From Gordius sp. MW1 (lineage: Eukaryota; Nematomorpha; Gordioida; Gordea; Gordiidae): 64,000 nucleotides of DNA. Positions 1-13,656 of the stretch are shown in pieces. The DNA is taken from the NCBI GenBank assembly GCA_964036665.1, contig OZ038528.1, forward strand, positions 23,175,245 through 23,239,244. The letters are read 5' to 3'. A model generated the notes under the pieces. The model was not told the DNA's origin, did not search any database, and was given only the letters and a program-made list of their open reading frames with translations. The translations under genes were made by a program, and so were the position numbers. Each line of letters opens with the position of its first letter. The first letter of the stretch is position 1.

Positions 1-2369
1 AGTTCTCTAATTTCGCCCGAAAGAGAAAAGATCTAAAATGATTAAAAATATACGAGTTCAAATGAGTAAAAAGAAATTGCACCAAGGAATTGCTGATTAT
101 TAAGTTTGACAAATATGTATGGAAATTTTTTTCTAATCACCATTCACTCCTCCACACTGGTGTGAAATTTAAGTTTGGCGCCCCCCCCCCCCTCAAGCGT
201 TAAATGTTAGCTACGCCACTGGATATAATATTTTCATGTGTTTATATTTGTTTACAAACAAAGGAAGTCAATAATACAATTTCACTTCCCTTAAAACAAA
301 GTTAACTATAATAACATACGTTAATAAACAACTGTGCATCCATTTTTATCCTTTACATATTAATTTGCGTTTGAAATTCTCCAAAATGGTTTCTTTAGTC
401 ATAAACCTTTGTATTGGATTGATTGTTACTATGATGCAAGTCGAAAAATTCGCAATTTTAAGTAAATTTTTTATATATTTTATAAAATGTAACTTATGTT
501 CAAAATTTTACACCTTTATTAAATAATATAACTTAAAATATATTAATTTTTAAGCTAGCGGACAAAGTAAAGTTTACCTACTATAACTCTGTTTTTTATA
601 GATACGCAACATTTATTTTTATATATGCTTCTTTGCCAATATAGGTATCTTGCGTAAGAAAAACAATTTGCCCATTTATTTCAAATAAAATATAATCATA
701 CTCAGATTTTAGACATAGGCCATTATATATTATTTCAGCTTTGCCAGAGCTTGAGCTACCTTTTTAAGATCCGACTCTTTATAAATTATTTTTTATAACT
801 GATAGTGTCAAAAATTTGAGTAGACTTTTTCAAGAGTTATAAATTATTCTTCAACGTAAATGCCAAAAGCATGATAGAACTTTAAAATATAAGGCAAAAA
901 AATTAAGAATACGAATATAAGCCTTATCTTAAAATAGAGAGAAATAATTTTTTTGAGTTCACCCAATATATATATGGGTTTAGACAGCCCATTTAAATTA
1001 AAGTCTAGAATTTAAAGAAGAAGTTAATTTTATTATAATTTTTATATTATATAGATTATCCAAGTGTTAACCTCACTATAGGTAATTTACATAAAAATAG
1101 ATTAAATATAAATTTCGCAAGTGCCAGCTAGAAAATAATACAAAAAATATATATTCTATGTAAAATTATGTCAATTAAATTTGTAGGTATAAATTTTATT
1201 CGTTGGTCTTTGTTAATGTATTGCAGCCACTTATATAATTAAACCAATCACGTTTAGTTACGTGCAGTAACTGCGTTGGATATGCATGCAACAGTGTACT
1301 TATACTTTTGCCTACCAAAATGAGTTTCGTATATAAAAATAAGTAACACATATAAACAAACTACTTGATAAAATGTGTAGTTTTATTAATAACCTTAAAA
1401 TTACTAGAAAAAATTATTTTAATAGTTTTCTTAAAATTAAAACATGTTATTACATTATTTTATCAAAAGAGTTAAAACAATTATTTTAAAGTAAGCTTTT
1501 ATTATTTGAAGCGGTAAATAGGGGAACAAAGTATTGGCTAGCATCATGAATAGTAGGTATTAATTTAACAATTGTTTTAAGCGAAGATTATGGTTTTGAG
1601 CGTTTTGCTTAATCTTATTTTTCATTTAGTTTTTAATTCATTAAAACTTCTATTTTAACTATTAAAATATATTAAAAACTAATAAATACCGTTATAGAAA
1701 AGTTTTATAGCCTTTTATTTTTGACCTATGGCAGTCAAACTCAAGCGCAACATCCATTAATTTATACGGGCCACAAATACAATAGTCAATATCTAAGTTT
1801 AAAGTGTTAGTTGTTTTGTTCAATGAGCGATATAAGGCTCATACAGCCAGCGGAAGTTTACTCCACGCCTAAATAATACATTGCTTGCTAACGTGGGTTA
1901 ATAGGGTTTCAGCTTGATAGTAAATGGATTTAATTGGGCCACGTATGTTTATTTTATTTTGTTTATAACAAAGGAATTCAACAAACATATACAAGAATGA
2001 GCATATAGACGTGTTATGTAACACATTTTGATTAATATTTCTCAAAACTAAACCTAAATCTATTGCTCCACCTCCACCATTTATAAAATGTCTCATTTTA
2101 TCTTAAAGTTCGCTATTCTATCTATTGCCTTATATTCATACGCCTTTGGATCTTACTATAATCGTGGTATGATGACTATAGTTTATAGATTTAAGCAACA
2201 TTTGTATGCAGTATTTGATATTAATTTGTAATATATAAGCGATAGGAAAGCTATTATACCACCAACCCATATATTTTATGTGATGAGTTTAGCAAAACTT
2301 CACTCCTTTAACCACGATTTCGTGAACTGTACCAAAGCTAATCTAAAAATGATTAATATATTTAAAGGC
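1..2369. other. AT-rich intergenic DNA, no gene seen
   Basis: No coding region is supportable; the open frames are short and of low complexity. A C-rich run at about 180-192 followed by TAGCTACGCCACTG ending near 222 looks like the right end of a hAT-type MITE related to those at 8136 and 57217, but the matching left end is not visible. Confidence 0.6.
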
Positions 2370-2502
2370 CATGGGCGTAGCCAAGAACCAGGATTATAAT
2401 CAGAGGGGGGGGGGATAATGATTTATCGAAATTGTATTGATTTTCAACAATTTTTTGGATTTAGAGGGGGCAGCTGCCCCTACCTGCTTTCCCCTGCCCA
2501 CG
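2370..2502 (+). mobile_element. Degenerate hAT-type MITE (CATGGGCGTAGCC family)
   Basis: The left end reads CATGGGCGTAGCC, followed by a G-run. An internal AGGGGGCAGCTGCCCC block and a decayed right end GCCCACG follow. The layout matches better copies at 15103 and 61907, which have 8-bp TSDs. No clean TSD is left here, so the boundaries are approximate. Confidence 0.55.
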
Positions 2503-5343
2503 GAAAGTTATATCTCCGCTTTTATTTTTATATAAATAGTGTTTTTATAAGCATATCATTAAGACTGAAGTCTAAGATAGTTTAATTTAAGTATTGTGAA
2601 GTCGCTTTTTTAAACCTAACTTCATTTAAAAACTTGAGCTGAAGCAAGTTAACACATAGCATAGCCTCATAGCAAGTTAGGACTCAGAAATTGTCGCATC
2701 TAATAATAAAAACTGAGGTTTGAGTGAAAATATTAAGCTTTGCTTTCTTCAAATGGGGAGTGAAATTCATTTTAGGGCGAAAAAGATTAAATAAATTTTG
2801 TTCAAGTGGAGATAAAATTGGATATAAAATCTAAACCGATCATAAATTTTAAACAAAACTAGCATGAATATTTATACTTGGTTGCTTTATTAAATTTAAT
2901 TTGGCTAAATTATAAGTAAAATATATAAAAGTGAGAATATCTAGCTATACCTAACTGTGAAGAATTTTTAAAATTTATAAAAATGATTATCTTGAAAACT
3001 AAAGCACAATCCTTTTCTTATATACTTTGAATTTTAGATTACTTCAGTCGCTCTTACTAGCTAGTTATTATTGTAGAAATTAGTTATTTAACTTTAAAAT
3101 GTGCAGGGTATTTAGGGATATATGGCAAATAGGCCGTTTTCAATAAGCATATGTAAACTTTTTTGAGCCTGCTTCATCTTTGTCATTTATTTAAAATAAC
3201 TCGTCCAACAAAATAGAATATTTTTAACATATTTTTTTAGATACACGATGCTATGCAGGTATGCATAAATGTATTTGTAAATTTAAAAAAATGAACACAT
3301 TGTTAAACATACATATAACTTAAAATTTATAAATCTAGGAGCACTACAAGGTAAATTGCTCATTATTATAAGATAATATGAATAAAAAACAATAATTTTA
3401 TATTTTAGCAAGTTTTGTGCCAAGAAGGCTCTTGCGTAAGCTAAATTTTATTTAATTAAATTAAAATATGTACTTTTACCATTCATTATTAGCATCAAAA
3501 ACGATGAAAATTAAATTTATAACCTCAAAATTTGATCAAATAATTAAAATTATTTTAAAAAACAGCATGTAAGTGATTTACTATAATCATTAAATCCATA
3601 TAACAATCCCAAAATTATTTTTTAAATAATAAAAGACATAAAAAGGATTCCACACCTTATAAATTGCAATTTCTGTAAAATATTAAATTAAAGCATGCTA
3701 TGCGGGTACATTACACTATAATCGATAATTTTATCATCAATTTATCGGAATGCAATTGTACATTATATTTTTATTTCAAAACTGTAGGAGCATTAGGTGT
3801 GTTGTTAAATTTAAAATAAAATGCAATTGTACATTATATTTTTATTTCAAAACGTAGGAGCATTAGGTATGTTGTTAAATTTAAAATAAAATGCAATGTA
3901 ATATTTAAAAATAATATTTTTCCTGTCTGATAGCAAGTCCCTTTGTATCTAGAAAATTGCGTAAGTATCTTTAAAATATAAATTATATATTAAAGGAGAG
4001 TGCTGCGTTTGATTATTTTTTTTTTATAAAAATTGTAATTAATTTAAATCCACCATCATGCCAAAGTGTCTATTATAAAAAACATTTCATCATAATTTTA
4101 TAATTTAAATGCAGATTTTAAACATTAATATAAAATTTTAATAATATCGTCATAAAAACCTATTAGTTAATTCAAATAAAGTTAAACTTAGTATTTTTAT
4201 TATATTGTGCGTACACAATGACTTTTAATTAAACATTTACCCTTTTGATTATTAATAACGCCATCAAAGATTTGATTTTTTTACTTTTATATTTAGTATC
4301 AAATATTTTCATGTTTAAAAATTAAATCAATTATTGACAATTCAATCAAAAATAAATTTAAATAATCTTATTTCATATTGTTCTCTATATGGCTAATATA
4401 GCAACTTGTCAATCAGGTATAAATTTTTAATCAAATAATTAATGTATTAAAATTGACAATGCATTTTTACAAATATTGTATAATGGGATGGGAAAAATGA
4501 TGATTTAAAAAAATTAACTTTTTTTTTAAAAATTCACGAAAAATTTTGGATCCAAAATTAAATCTTAATATATGTCTAACGATATAAAAGCTTTATCGAT
4601 AGCTAATTAGCTAATTTGTTAAATTTGAATTATCATCCTCTTATGTTCCTATTAATTATACAAATTAAGCTTTGTTAATTTAATATATTTATATATATAA
4701 AAACAAATTATATGCTAATTTTGCTTTATTAAATCATTAATGTATTTAGTTAGAGGTAAAAATACATATATATACATATATATATACTTATAAAATATTG
4801 ACATGTTTTTTTACAAAATTTAATAAATTAAATATAGTGCTAAATTTTTGTTACAATTTTTTTAATAAAATCGACTATTTACCGTCCATTACTTTATTAG
4901 AATGTCCGAGAGGTAATAAGTGATTTAATCTTCTAATGCTTTTAAACCATCGTTTGTGAAACTTCGATTTTTAGTATAAAATATTATACTCAGGTTCTAT
5001 AGGATCGCCAAATCCAACAAGTTATTAACGAAATATTAAATTAAATTTTACAATAGATAGACAACTCTATAAACATGAGCCTACGTTAACTCCTTTTATA
5101 TCCTATAGCCAATTGTTGTGCTGACGGTGAGTGAAAAAACAATTATTCCGTTATCATTTTCATGCACATCTTTAGAAATTTGTTTTTCTTGAATCTTGTT
5201 CAAGCCAGAAGAACTTACCTAAACATGGGCAAACTTTGAGTGGAAAGAGCAAATTAATTTTTTTTCCCCTATATATATGGCCTAAAATATATTTAAAATT
5301 AGTTTCCCTCGGCTACATAATTAAAGATTGCCTGTTCATGTTT
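2503..5343. other. AT-rich intergenic DNA, no gene seen
   Basis: Very AT-rich sequence with no supportable coding region or RNA gene. The only structure I see is the tandem duplication at 3751-3897, listed separately. Confidence 0.55.
3751..3897. repeat. Tandem duplication, 71-bp unit
   Basis: Two adjacent copies of a 71-bp unit start at 3751 and 3822 with TGCAATTGTACATTATA, and a few bases of a third start at 3892. The copies differ by a few substitutions and one indel. Confidence 0.85.
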
Positions 5344-5461
5344 TAGTGTTGTAAAAAGGGCTGGGTTTTGTTTGGTCAATCTTTCATTTTAGTCGAAACC
5401 TTTGGTCAGTCGAATAAAACCAAAATTCGACCAAACAATACCCAGCCATTTTACAACGCTA
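5344..5461. mobile_element. hAT-type MITE, TAGTGTTGTAAAA family
   Basis: This 118-bp element has inverted termini TAGTGTTGTAAAAAGGGCTG and CAGCCATTTTACAACGCTA. Flanking octamers TCATGTTT and CCATGGTT match at 6 of 8 positions, as expected for an aged 8-bp TSD. A 748-bp relative with a perfect TSD lies at 49970-50717 and a 55-bp relic at 8507-8561. Confidence 0.8.
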
Positions 5462-6716
5462 CCATGGTTTATTAAAAATGTATTGTGATATTTATAGTGG
5501 AGGTTGTATTGTGATTTTCTGATTTTTATGATGATAATTTGAATTTATTTGTATCGTTATTTGGCTATAAAATTTTTGAGGTCTGTAATCTAAGTATGTT
5601 TAGCAAATTGGGTTGAAAGAATGCTGAAAAAAGAAGCCCCAATCTAGTTATAATTTAATTCATTCGCAATTTTTAAAAACATTTCTTTGCTGCCAAAATT
5701 ACAAAGTTTGTCGAATATAGCGCACTTATTGGTACATTCATTATATAGAGGCCAAGCAGTTTATTTTACGATTATGGATTAATTATAGTTAAATCTCGTA
5801 GTTTGTATAGCGGTATTTCGATTATTATGATTAAATCATGGGGAATTTTAATTTAAGAAGGCTCTACTTCCCCCTGGACAAACTTAAAAAGCTTTATTAA
5901 ATTAGTAAAATTTATGAAGTTAGAGGTGAATTTTTTTTAAATAACAATAATTTATACTAGCGGAATTAATTGTAAATAACTAAACACTAGTTTAAAAAGC
6001 ATTGTTAGGTTGGGTCGGTTGAGTGATAGATTTAAAATATAATTGTCAAAAAGCTAATCTTATGAATAGTTTGCCGTAAAATTAGATTCTTATAGCAATT
6101 AATAACGTATAGTTTATTAGCCCGTTTTAATTTTCTTACTTTTTTCATTTGCAGATTTTTGTTATCGAGTCAAGGATGGATGTAAATCAAGTAATTTAAC
6201 ATTCTAATTGTATTGAAAACCTACTTGACCGAAAAAAAATTAGGGTTTTCAAATTATTTGATTTTTTTTTAAAATTCTTTAAAAGCTTGTTAAATTGATT
6301 TATAGCAATTAATATAATACCCATTTATTATTTGACGAGAATAGTATTAGCCTTTATAGGTAATATTTATAAATCAAAAATAGACAATCTTAATTTTCCT
6401 TTGTATATAGATGGAAGATTAGCCGAAAGGGGTAAATTCTACTAACCTAGTATTTTTTAATGAAATCCAACACCTAAAGTACACCAATTTTGAACATGTT
6501 TTAGCATTTCTGGCAATATAAAGAGTTATTTTAAAAAAGCTCCAATGTCTTATTTATACACCTTAATGTCATGTGTGACTGACAGTGGTACCTAAATGCT
6601 AAAATAAAATATTATGGAAATGTACTTTTTAAGGCCCTTTATATGCTATTTTTTTACTGAAAACGAGAACCTAGCACATGACATAGCGATTTGATGTGAT
6701 AACCCGATGTCCATGG
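5462..6716. other. Intergenic DNA, no gene seen
   Basis: No coding or RNA feature is supportable. Two copies of a recurrent motif ending TAGCAATTAAT lie near 6091 and 6301 (see findings). Confidence 0.5.
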
Positions 6717-6886
6717 CATGGGCGTAGCTAGCATTGGGATTTACAGGGGGGCAATAATTATTTAGGGGGGGGGGGCAAAATGATCTTTTTTTGGAGTTTT
6801 AGCCATAATTTTAATAAATGTTAACGAATTTTTTGATTTAGAGGGGGGTAGCTGCCCCTCCCTGACACCCTTTAGCTACGCCCATG
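6717..6886 (+). mobile_element. hAT-type MITE (CATGGGCGTAGC family)
   Basis: Termini CATGGGCGTAGC and GCTACGCCCATG are inverted. The interior has G-runs and a GGTAGCTGCCCC block shared with other family members. No TSD is recognisable at these ends, which suggests an old copy. About 170 bp, no coding capacity. Confidence 0.7.
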
Positions 6887-8127
6887 CAAGTGTTAGCGGT
6901 CTTTTAAATTCAAGCTGTATTAAGCCTTTAAGACAGTCCAAGCAGCTTATTTTCTAAACTTTTCATGAAAAGTAAAATTCCTTTAAATTTTTTAAGAACA
7001 GCTTCATTTCACGCGATTTAAAAATAATCATCTCAGGCTCGAAACTCTGTATGGGTCTACTAAAGTTACTCGTGTTTATTGACTATTTTCTAATAACCTC
7101 TCTCAGATGATTGTAATTTGCAAGAAATTATTTAACCAGTTTCGCAATTATCCGTTTGCAGCAATAGCCTAGACAAGTTGCAAAAAAAAGTTATGAACTA
7201 AAATAAGCAGCAAAAATAAATAGCAATTAACCAGAATAGGGTCTTGGACCAGGGTCAGATAAATTAGATGTAAACAACGGTTAGCCTTGATTTGCAGGGA
7301 ATTATTTGGGATCCGATATAAAGCAACAACCTAGACTAGTTGCCAAAAGAAAATATATAAAGGTAATAATTTGTCGGGCACAAAAACAATAATGGAATTT
7401 GAGCATGGGCGAAGTGGAGAAAATTTAAGCTAACCAGCGGTCATCAGCTAATCTATTTGCGAAAGCAAAATAAATGTAATTTACTGAATCATAAATCCAA
7501 GCCATTAAAACCTCGTATAAGTTTCTAAAGCAATTATTGAAAAATTACAAGTTGGACAAAGAGTACCAAAAATGAGCCCATAAAATGCATAACAATTAAT
7601 ATTAATTATTTTAAAACTAGGATATATTCTATTAAGAGGTGTTATTCCCGATCCAAAACAGCCTATATTGTCATTTCTTTGTGCATTTTGAAACTTAACC
7701 TAGCTCGTTTGCTTCTTTAAATCATCAATTTTCTAGTCAATTATTTAAAGAACCAGAATATTATTTTTCCAACTTTTGGCATATAGTTCATAATGTTTCT
7801 TAATTTAAAACTATACTACTTTAATCATAATTCACGTAGATTTAATTTTAATAATATTCTTTAATTTAGTTGAAGAAGGACAGGCACAATGTAATATTTT
7901 GTCCTTTACTTTTTATCTACATGTAAACAGGCTATTTTCATACATTTATATATGAGCTTCAAGTCCATTAATATATTGTCGTACACGCAAAGTTATTATA
8001 AATATAGCATATAAATATAAAAACTTTCAATTTTACTTCCCAAACACCGCGCATATGAATTAAATTCACTGCATAATTATTAATTTAAATTAATCCATAT
8101 CTGCTATTAGCGTATTAAATCAAAAAC
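6887..8127. other. Intergenic DNA, no gene seen
   Basis: AT-rich with no supportable coding region, RNA gene or clear repeat boundary. Confidence 0.5.
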
Positions 8128-8135
8128 TTTTGAAT

Positions 8136-8414
8136 CAGGCGCATAGCCAAGGGGGCAGAAAGCGGGACTTTTCCTTCCCCTTGGCCAATTTAATTTTTTT
8201 TTGATAAAAATTAATTTAAATGGATTTAATTATTAAGCGATAGTAAATGCTCTGATTGCTAAAGAGAACAAATTTTTCCAAAGCTGGTTATTTAGCGCCT
8301 TGAAGCTTCGCATAAATTGTACGCAAAGTTTATTTTTGTTACATTATAAATAAAAGTGTCAAAATTTTTTATGAATTTTTCCTCCCCCTTGAGAATATCC
8401 TGGCTACGCGCCTG
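8136..8414. mobile_element. hAT-type MITE (CAGGCGCATAGCC), 8-bp TSD
   Basis: A 279-bp element with inverted termini CAGGCGCATAGCCAAGG and CCTGGCTACGCGCCTG. It is flanked by perfect 8-bp TSDs TTTTGAAT at 8128-8135 and 8415-8422. The same terminal family bounds the 1.8-kb element at 57217-59016. Non-coding. Confidence 0.9.
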
Positions 8415-8506
8415 TTTTGAATAGATGATAAATTTTGACATAAGAGGTTTTAATAGCCACATTTGTACATGCTTAAAAAAGAATTGTTTTAATTCACTCT
8501 ATGTAT

Positions 8507-8561
8507 AGTAGACTAAAACCAAAGGTTGACCAAACAAAACCCAGCTGTTTTTACAACACTA
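8507..8561. mobile_element. 55-bp hAT relic with intact TSD
   Basis: This is the right end of the TAGTGTTGTAAAA family (AAACCCAGC, then TTTTTACAACACTA). Only about 55 bp remain, yet perfect 8-bp duplications CTATGTAT lie at 8499-8506 and 8562-8569. The left terminal repeat is missing, so either a minimal derivative transposed or the left end was lost afterwards without harming the TSD. Confidence 0.8.
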
Positions 8562-8569
8562 CTATGTAT

Positions 8570-10472
8570 TATATACCAACTCAAATCATTCGAGCAAAAA
8601 CACTATTTTAAGGGAATAAAAATTGATATATAATTATCGTAACTTGCTTTTCGCAAAACTTGTAACAATATAAGTTATGGAAGTTAGGGATGCGGGGATT
8701 ATTACTTCAAAATGCCATATAATATGTCTATGTCTGGATAAAATGATAGAAATCGATTAGCATTAATACCCGAAACTTTGTTAAGCAAAGTTTGGAGTGT
8801 AAAGTGTTAAAAAGCGATTATCATGTTCTTCCCTTTCATTTATTTATCACAATCATAAATAGCTTGGTATTTTAAATAGCTTGAATCTAACATGTTTTTC
8901 TATTTAATACAATAAACAAATCAATTTATGCAGTGGATTATTATGTTTTTAATATTAATTTATAGTTAGGGTCTAAATTTTTTTTATGCTCTAAATAATT
9001 ATTTAATAAGAAATACATAATATGACAAGTTTCAGAATACGTAGTCTTCTAAGCTTGCTATAAAATTTTAATCAATTTCTTATCAAAAATCGGAAATTTT
9101 ATTTCACAGATGTTTTATAATTTTAAATATAATAGGCACCTTGCGTAAGATATTATAGAATGTTTAGAAGATAAATAACATCTAGCTTGATGTCTTTTTT
9201 ACATATATTTTCTATTAATCAATATTATCTTATAGATGGCATCAAATACGGTAAGATTCTTCCTTTTATATACTCATTGCTTTAATGTACCTAAATTCTA
9301 TTTAAACCTTAAATTCTTATTAAAATTTTTATGTTGACATTTGAAGGATATTGCAACGGCGAATTAAGAGGTCGATTTATAATTATATTAAATTATGTTT
9401 TACAATTTTTCAAGTGTCATATGTTTAATAGATTCATTTAACAAAAACAAAATCTTAGTTTATAACTTAGAAAGTTATTGAAATTTAATATTTAAGTGTA
9501 TGCACTTTTAATTATTATAAACACGATAGTAGCACTATCTCTATTCTCTATATTTGTAATATATTTATAGCTCTTTCCAACCAAGCATAAACCCACCTAC
9601 ACCTTATATTACTTTATTTACAAGGCTCAATGTGATTTTTTAAATTGTTTATATTTTAATAAATAAAACTGAAGCATTTAATTTAAGTTCTGTCTATTTA
9701 ATGAGCTTATAGTAAAAAGGGTTGATAGTGTATTTTCTTATATTGATATCATAACAATAGTAACAAATGTATGAATTTCGCATTTATATATCAGTAGAGG
9801 TTGTAACGATAAACAATCAAATTCAAGTTAATTCTCCTCGCGTATACTTTCTCTTTTAATCTTGTGCGTATCCCTACCAAATCTCATTTCAGGTAAATAA
9901 CTCAACATTCAATAGTTTAACTACAAAATCAATAAGAGCACACTTGATCAGATGCTATTGTTTTATACATTTTTAATCACTTTCTAGTATATGCATAGAC
10001 TAATAGACTGCTCAACTCTTATATATTCACGCATCAAAAGTGTTGCCTAAAACGACAGCCATTTTGATAAGTGAAGTAGAGTTTGTATAGCGATGGATTG
10101 CATTAGACAACAATCATTGATCTTATAACATGAAACAACCCAATTTAATCATTAAAGCGATTTTAAAAATTTATCAAACCATATAAATTAGCCAAAATTC
10201 ATGTTTCACTCATTAAAATGGCTGCCAAAATGGGGTACACTTTTTAAAAGGGAATGAGCAGTCTATTAGTCTATGAGTATATGACATAATAAAACACTTC
10301 AAAATCTTTAATTTTTTGTTGTTAGTTTATTTTAAAAGCCCATAGCCATGCAAGATTGTATTTAAGACATAAACCCAATAGCCGAAAAAATCTTTTTAGC
10401 CCAACCAAGCTCGGCCTAATTTATCTTTAAATTCTAACTTTAAACAAATTAATATTAAAAATTTATCTTTTT
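8570..10472. other. Intergenic DNA, no gene seen
   Basis: AT-rich, with no coding region, RNA gene or clear repeat that I can support. Confidence 0.5.
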
Positions 10473-11959
10473 TAATGCTGAAATACCGAAAAAATCTTGA
10501 TCTTGTCTCGGGAGGAAACTTTAAAAAATTGAGCAGATATCGAGACGATAATTTTCCCCACGAGACGAGACGAGATTTGATCAGCGAGATCTCTGCCCAA
10601 AATATTTTTATTGACCATCATACCATAATATATTAAATTTAATAGTGTGTTTTTATTTTGTGATTCATATGATGTTAAATGTAAACCTATATACACAGCC
10701 AAGTAACCGCCTAAAATTTTAATTTTAATAATATCCGCTTTGTGAATAAAAATGAGTACTACCCTTAGCCGATGAAACAATTTTTTCATATATTCATTGC
10801 AAATTTATACATATGTATACCGTTAAGATATAATATAAAACTACAAACATTAGCCTGATGAAATAGTCAATATTAATAAAGCATTTTCAAACTTCGCAGC
10901 AACTACATCATCCCGTCTGATGTGATAATATTTGAATTGGTGGTTAACATGGGGGTAGCCAGGTTTTGGATTAGGGGGGGGGGCAAATGGGCGTAGCCAG
11001 GTTTTGAATTGGGGGGGGGGGGGCAAAACGTATTTTTTTTTTAATTTTTAAGGGTTTTTGCATTGAAATTTTTTGTTCGCCATTTAGGGGGGGGGGCAGC
11101 CGCCCCCCCCCCCTGGCTATGCCCATGCTTTAAAGCATTAGCATAAACAATGAATCTATCAGGAGTTTGTTATGCCTAAACTCATAGTACTCAAATCTCA
11201 AGACATAAATCATATTATGGCACCCTACATTCCCTTTTACATTATAAAGGTAGAGTTGCGAGGTGCGCACTCAATTTTCCATAATTTTGCAGTACACTAT
11301 ACTATAGTAGCTTAATTACAAAAAATGTATATTTTGTGTAAATTATTATAAAATAATTTTGAACATAATATGAGGTTTTACACTATAATATAATCGTTGC
11401 TTTTTAAATGTAAAAGTATCTTTAAAATTATATTTGCGCATTGATTGAAAACTAAAATTTCTTATGTTCGTATGCCAGTAATTATGCTACTTTTATTGGA
11501 ATGTTGGAATGTTTGCAACTAATTACTTATGTTATGAACAATGATAAAAATTATCCACTCATACCTTACAGGTTTTTTATAAAATTCTAATAAACATGCA
11601 ATAAATTCTTAAGGAATGTTAAGGAATGGTTATATAAAAGGCTTAAACTCTATCCTTAAATTATTTTTCTGTAGGCATTACTTTTTTTTACGATTTTAAA
11701 TAAGGGTCCCAGCCAGTACAAATGTATAGATGACATGTAAAGGATTCTGAATAAAAAATGGTTTGGAATATATTAATTTTTTAAATATATAGATTTAAAA
11801 AAGTAAGGAATTAATTTAGATATTATATATAAAAAAATTTCAAAAGTCGAGACGAGACCGAGATTTTTCTAGACCGAGACGACGAGATCGCGATTCTCAT
11901 AATGGCACCCGAGACGAAACGAGATTTTGAGACCTAGACGAGACGAGATCAAAACACTA
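10473..11959. mobile_element. Non-autonomous hAT-like element with GAGACG-rich ends
   Basis: The subterminal regions near 10505-10590 and 11850-11955 are built from GAGACGAGACGAGA-type repeats in inverted orientation. Termini TAATGCTG and CACTA resemble the better-preserved member at 33205-34366, which has an 8-bp TSD. No TSD is clear here. The interior is AT-rich, non-coding, and holds a nested MITE at 10948-11127. Parts around 11500-11590 match 31330-31410 in reverse. Confidence 0.65.
10948..11127 (+). mobile_element. hAT-type MITE with repeated left end, nested
   Basis: Left end CATGGGGGTAGCCAGG and right end CCTGGCTATGCCCATG are inverted. The left end is present twice (about 10948 and 10987), each copy followed by a G-run. 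The right part carries long G and C homopolymers. Nested in the GAGACG element. Confidence 0.75.
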
Positions 11960-12934
11960 AAAGAAATAGTTAACATTCAATTCTAGCTTCACTCATATAT
12001 TTAATATAATAATTTATCTTAAATTCCTGTGCGTCGTATCAAAAATGCTTTAAAAAAATTATATAAATATATATGTTATGTATAACAATATGAGGAATAC
12101 TCGCAATTTTAATCAAGGCTGGTGAAATATAGACTTTGAAAAGCTATATAATTTACTCTCTACCTATATTATAATAATTTAATAAAAGTTGATTTTTTAA
12201 ACAGTTTATTTGTTCAGTTTTATTTCAAGCCGGATTCGGACCATGGAATAAACTGGCCCATTAGGTCCGTCCCAACCTGAGGACCGATTATTATTTTAAC
12301 TTCCGATGTTAAAATTTAACCTTCCCATGCAGGGCCTGAAATGTACACTTATATTAAATAAGAAAATATTCCACTGGGAGTGCGATGCCTGGTTTTTCAC
12401 CACGTTGATTTATAACAGAGTCTACAAAATGATGCTATCGACTGCTATTCCGCATGACACTTGATTACCATTACCTTCAGGTAGATCATTGCAATAGGCT
12501 TTAAAAACTATGGATTTGCATTGGGCCTTTAAGACTTTATTGACCATTCAGTACTAAAAAACCCTAGCGCGGCTCAAACCTTTTAAGATTCTAGATTCAA
12601 ACCCGAATCCGAGCTTGTCCTAAAAAAATTTAAAAAAACATTTATATTCTACTGATCTTTAGATTGAAATTGATTTGATTTAAACAATCCTTTAACTGAT
12701 AAAACATTTAATTATAGTCATGTAAAAAATCATCAAACGTATTTTTATTCCTTCTAACAAGCGATCCGCTACTAAAAAATATATTTACCAATGAGTAGCT
12801 CAAATACATATAACCATATACCTTAAGTTTATGCCTTAAGCAAGAATTAATAATTATAACAAATGTTACATGCTTCTTTTTTCAACTATCTTCTTCTTTA
12901 TCAAATATTTGGTCTCACAGTCGTGGGTTTGTTG
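11960..12934. other. Intergenic DNA with possible MITE, no gene seen
   Basis: Mostly AT-rich. A less AT-rich stretch at about 12229-12617 begins AAGCCGGATTCGG and ends CCGAATCCGAGCTT, which is weakly inverted and could be a decayed MITE. No coding region is supportable. Confidence 0.4.
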
Positions 12935-13336
12935 TGATGAGTTTCCTCCATCTCGATTAAGTAAGGGTCATGTCTTGGTTAACCTTGTTTGGTAACTTTG
13001 TCCACTTTCCCTTTCCACCTGACACGAGGTTGACTTCTTCCGCTCTTTGTCGGTACCTCCGTTTAGAGTAAGTTTCGATTTACTTTACATCGTTAGCCTC
13101 CCTTATTAGTAAATGCCCGTACCACCTTGGCCGATTTTGCTTAATCAAGTCCGCAATAGGTTGAATACTTTTTTTTGTCCGGAGAGAGCAAGCTTGGTAT
13201 ACCCCATGCCTGTCGTATCATTCTCATCTCCGTGGCATGTAATAGCTTTTGCCAAGGTGTATAATGCCCATGTTTCACTTCCATAGCCTAACACCGATCT
13301 TTTAAGATGGATTTGTAAGCTTTGCTCTTCAACCAT
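12935..13336 (-). pseudogene. Non-LTR retrotransposon (LINE) C-terminal remnant
   Basis: The minus strand encodes a motif typical of the region after the reverse transcriptase in LINE polyproteins: SVLGYGSETWAL, then RWYGHLLIREAND, then a basic stretch ending VNQDM. Stops and frame changes interrupt it, and no reverse transcriptase core remains. It is a 5'-truncated dead copy. The clade cannot be set from so short a piece. Confidence 0.65.
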
Positions 13337-13656
13337 GTTGGCTAATTGTTTCGCATTTTATCGGCTATACTCCGCCATTTAAGCCATCCTTTTTGTATCT
13401 GTGGACTGAGTGTCGCAACCTCCCTCTTGTTGCCCCTGTAATTCTTTGAAATTAATTAAGTTGTCTTTTTTAAACTTTCCTATAAAGAATGTTGCTATAA
13501 TATATAATAAACATTGTAAAGAACATTTTTTAAAAAAAAGTATAAGAATGATAATATTTATCAAAGCCTCTTCGATTTTTTATGGTCGCAATAGCCCGGG
13601 TTTCCCCTATTATTATCTATATATATAAAGTAAAGTGTATGTATGTATGTGGATAA

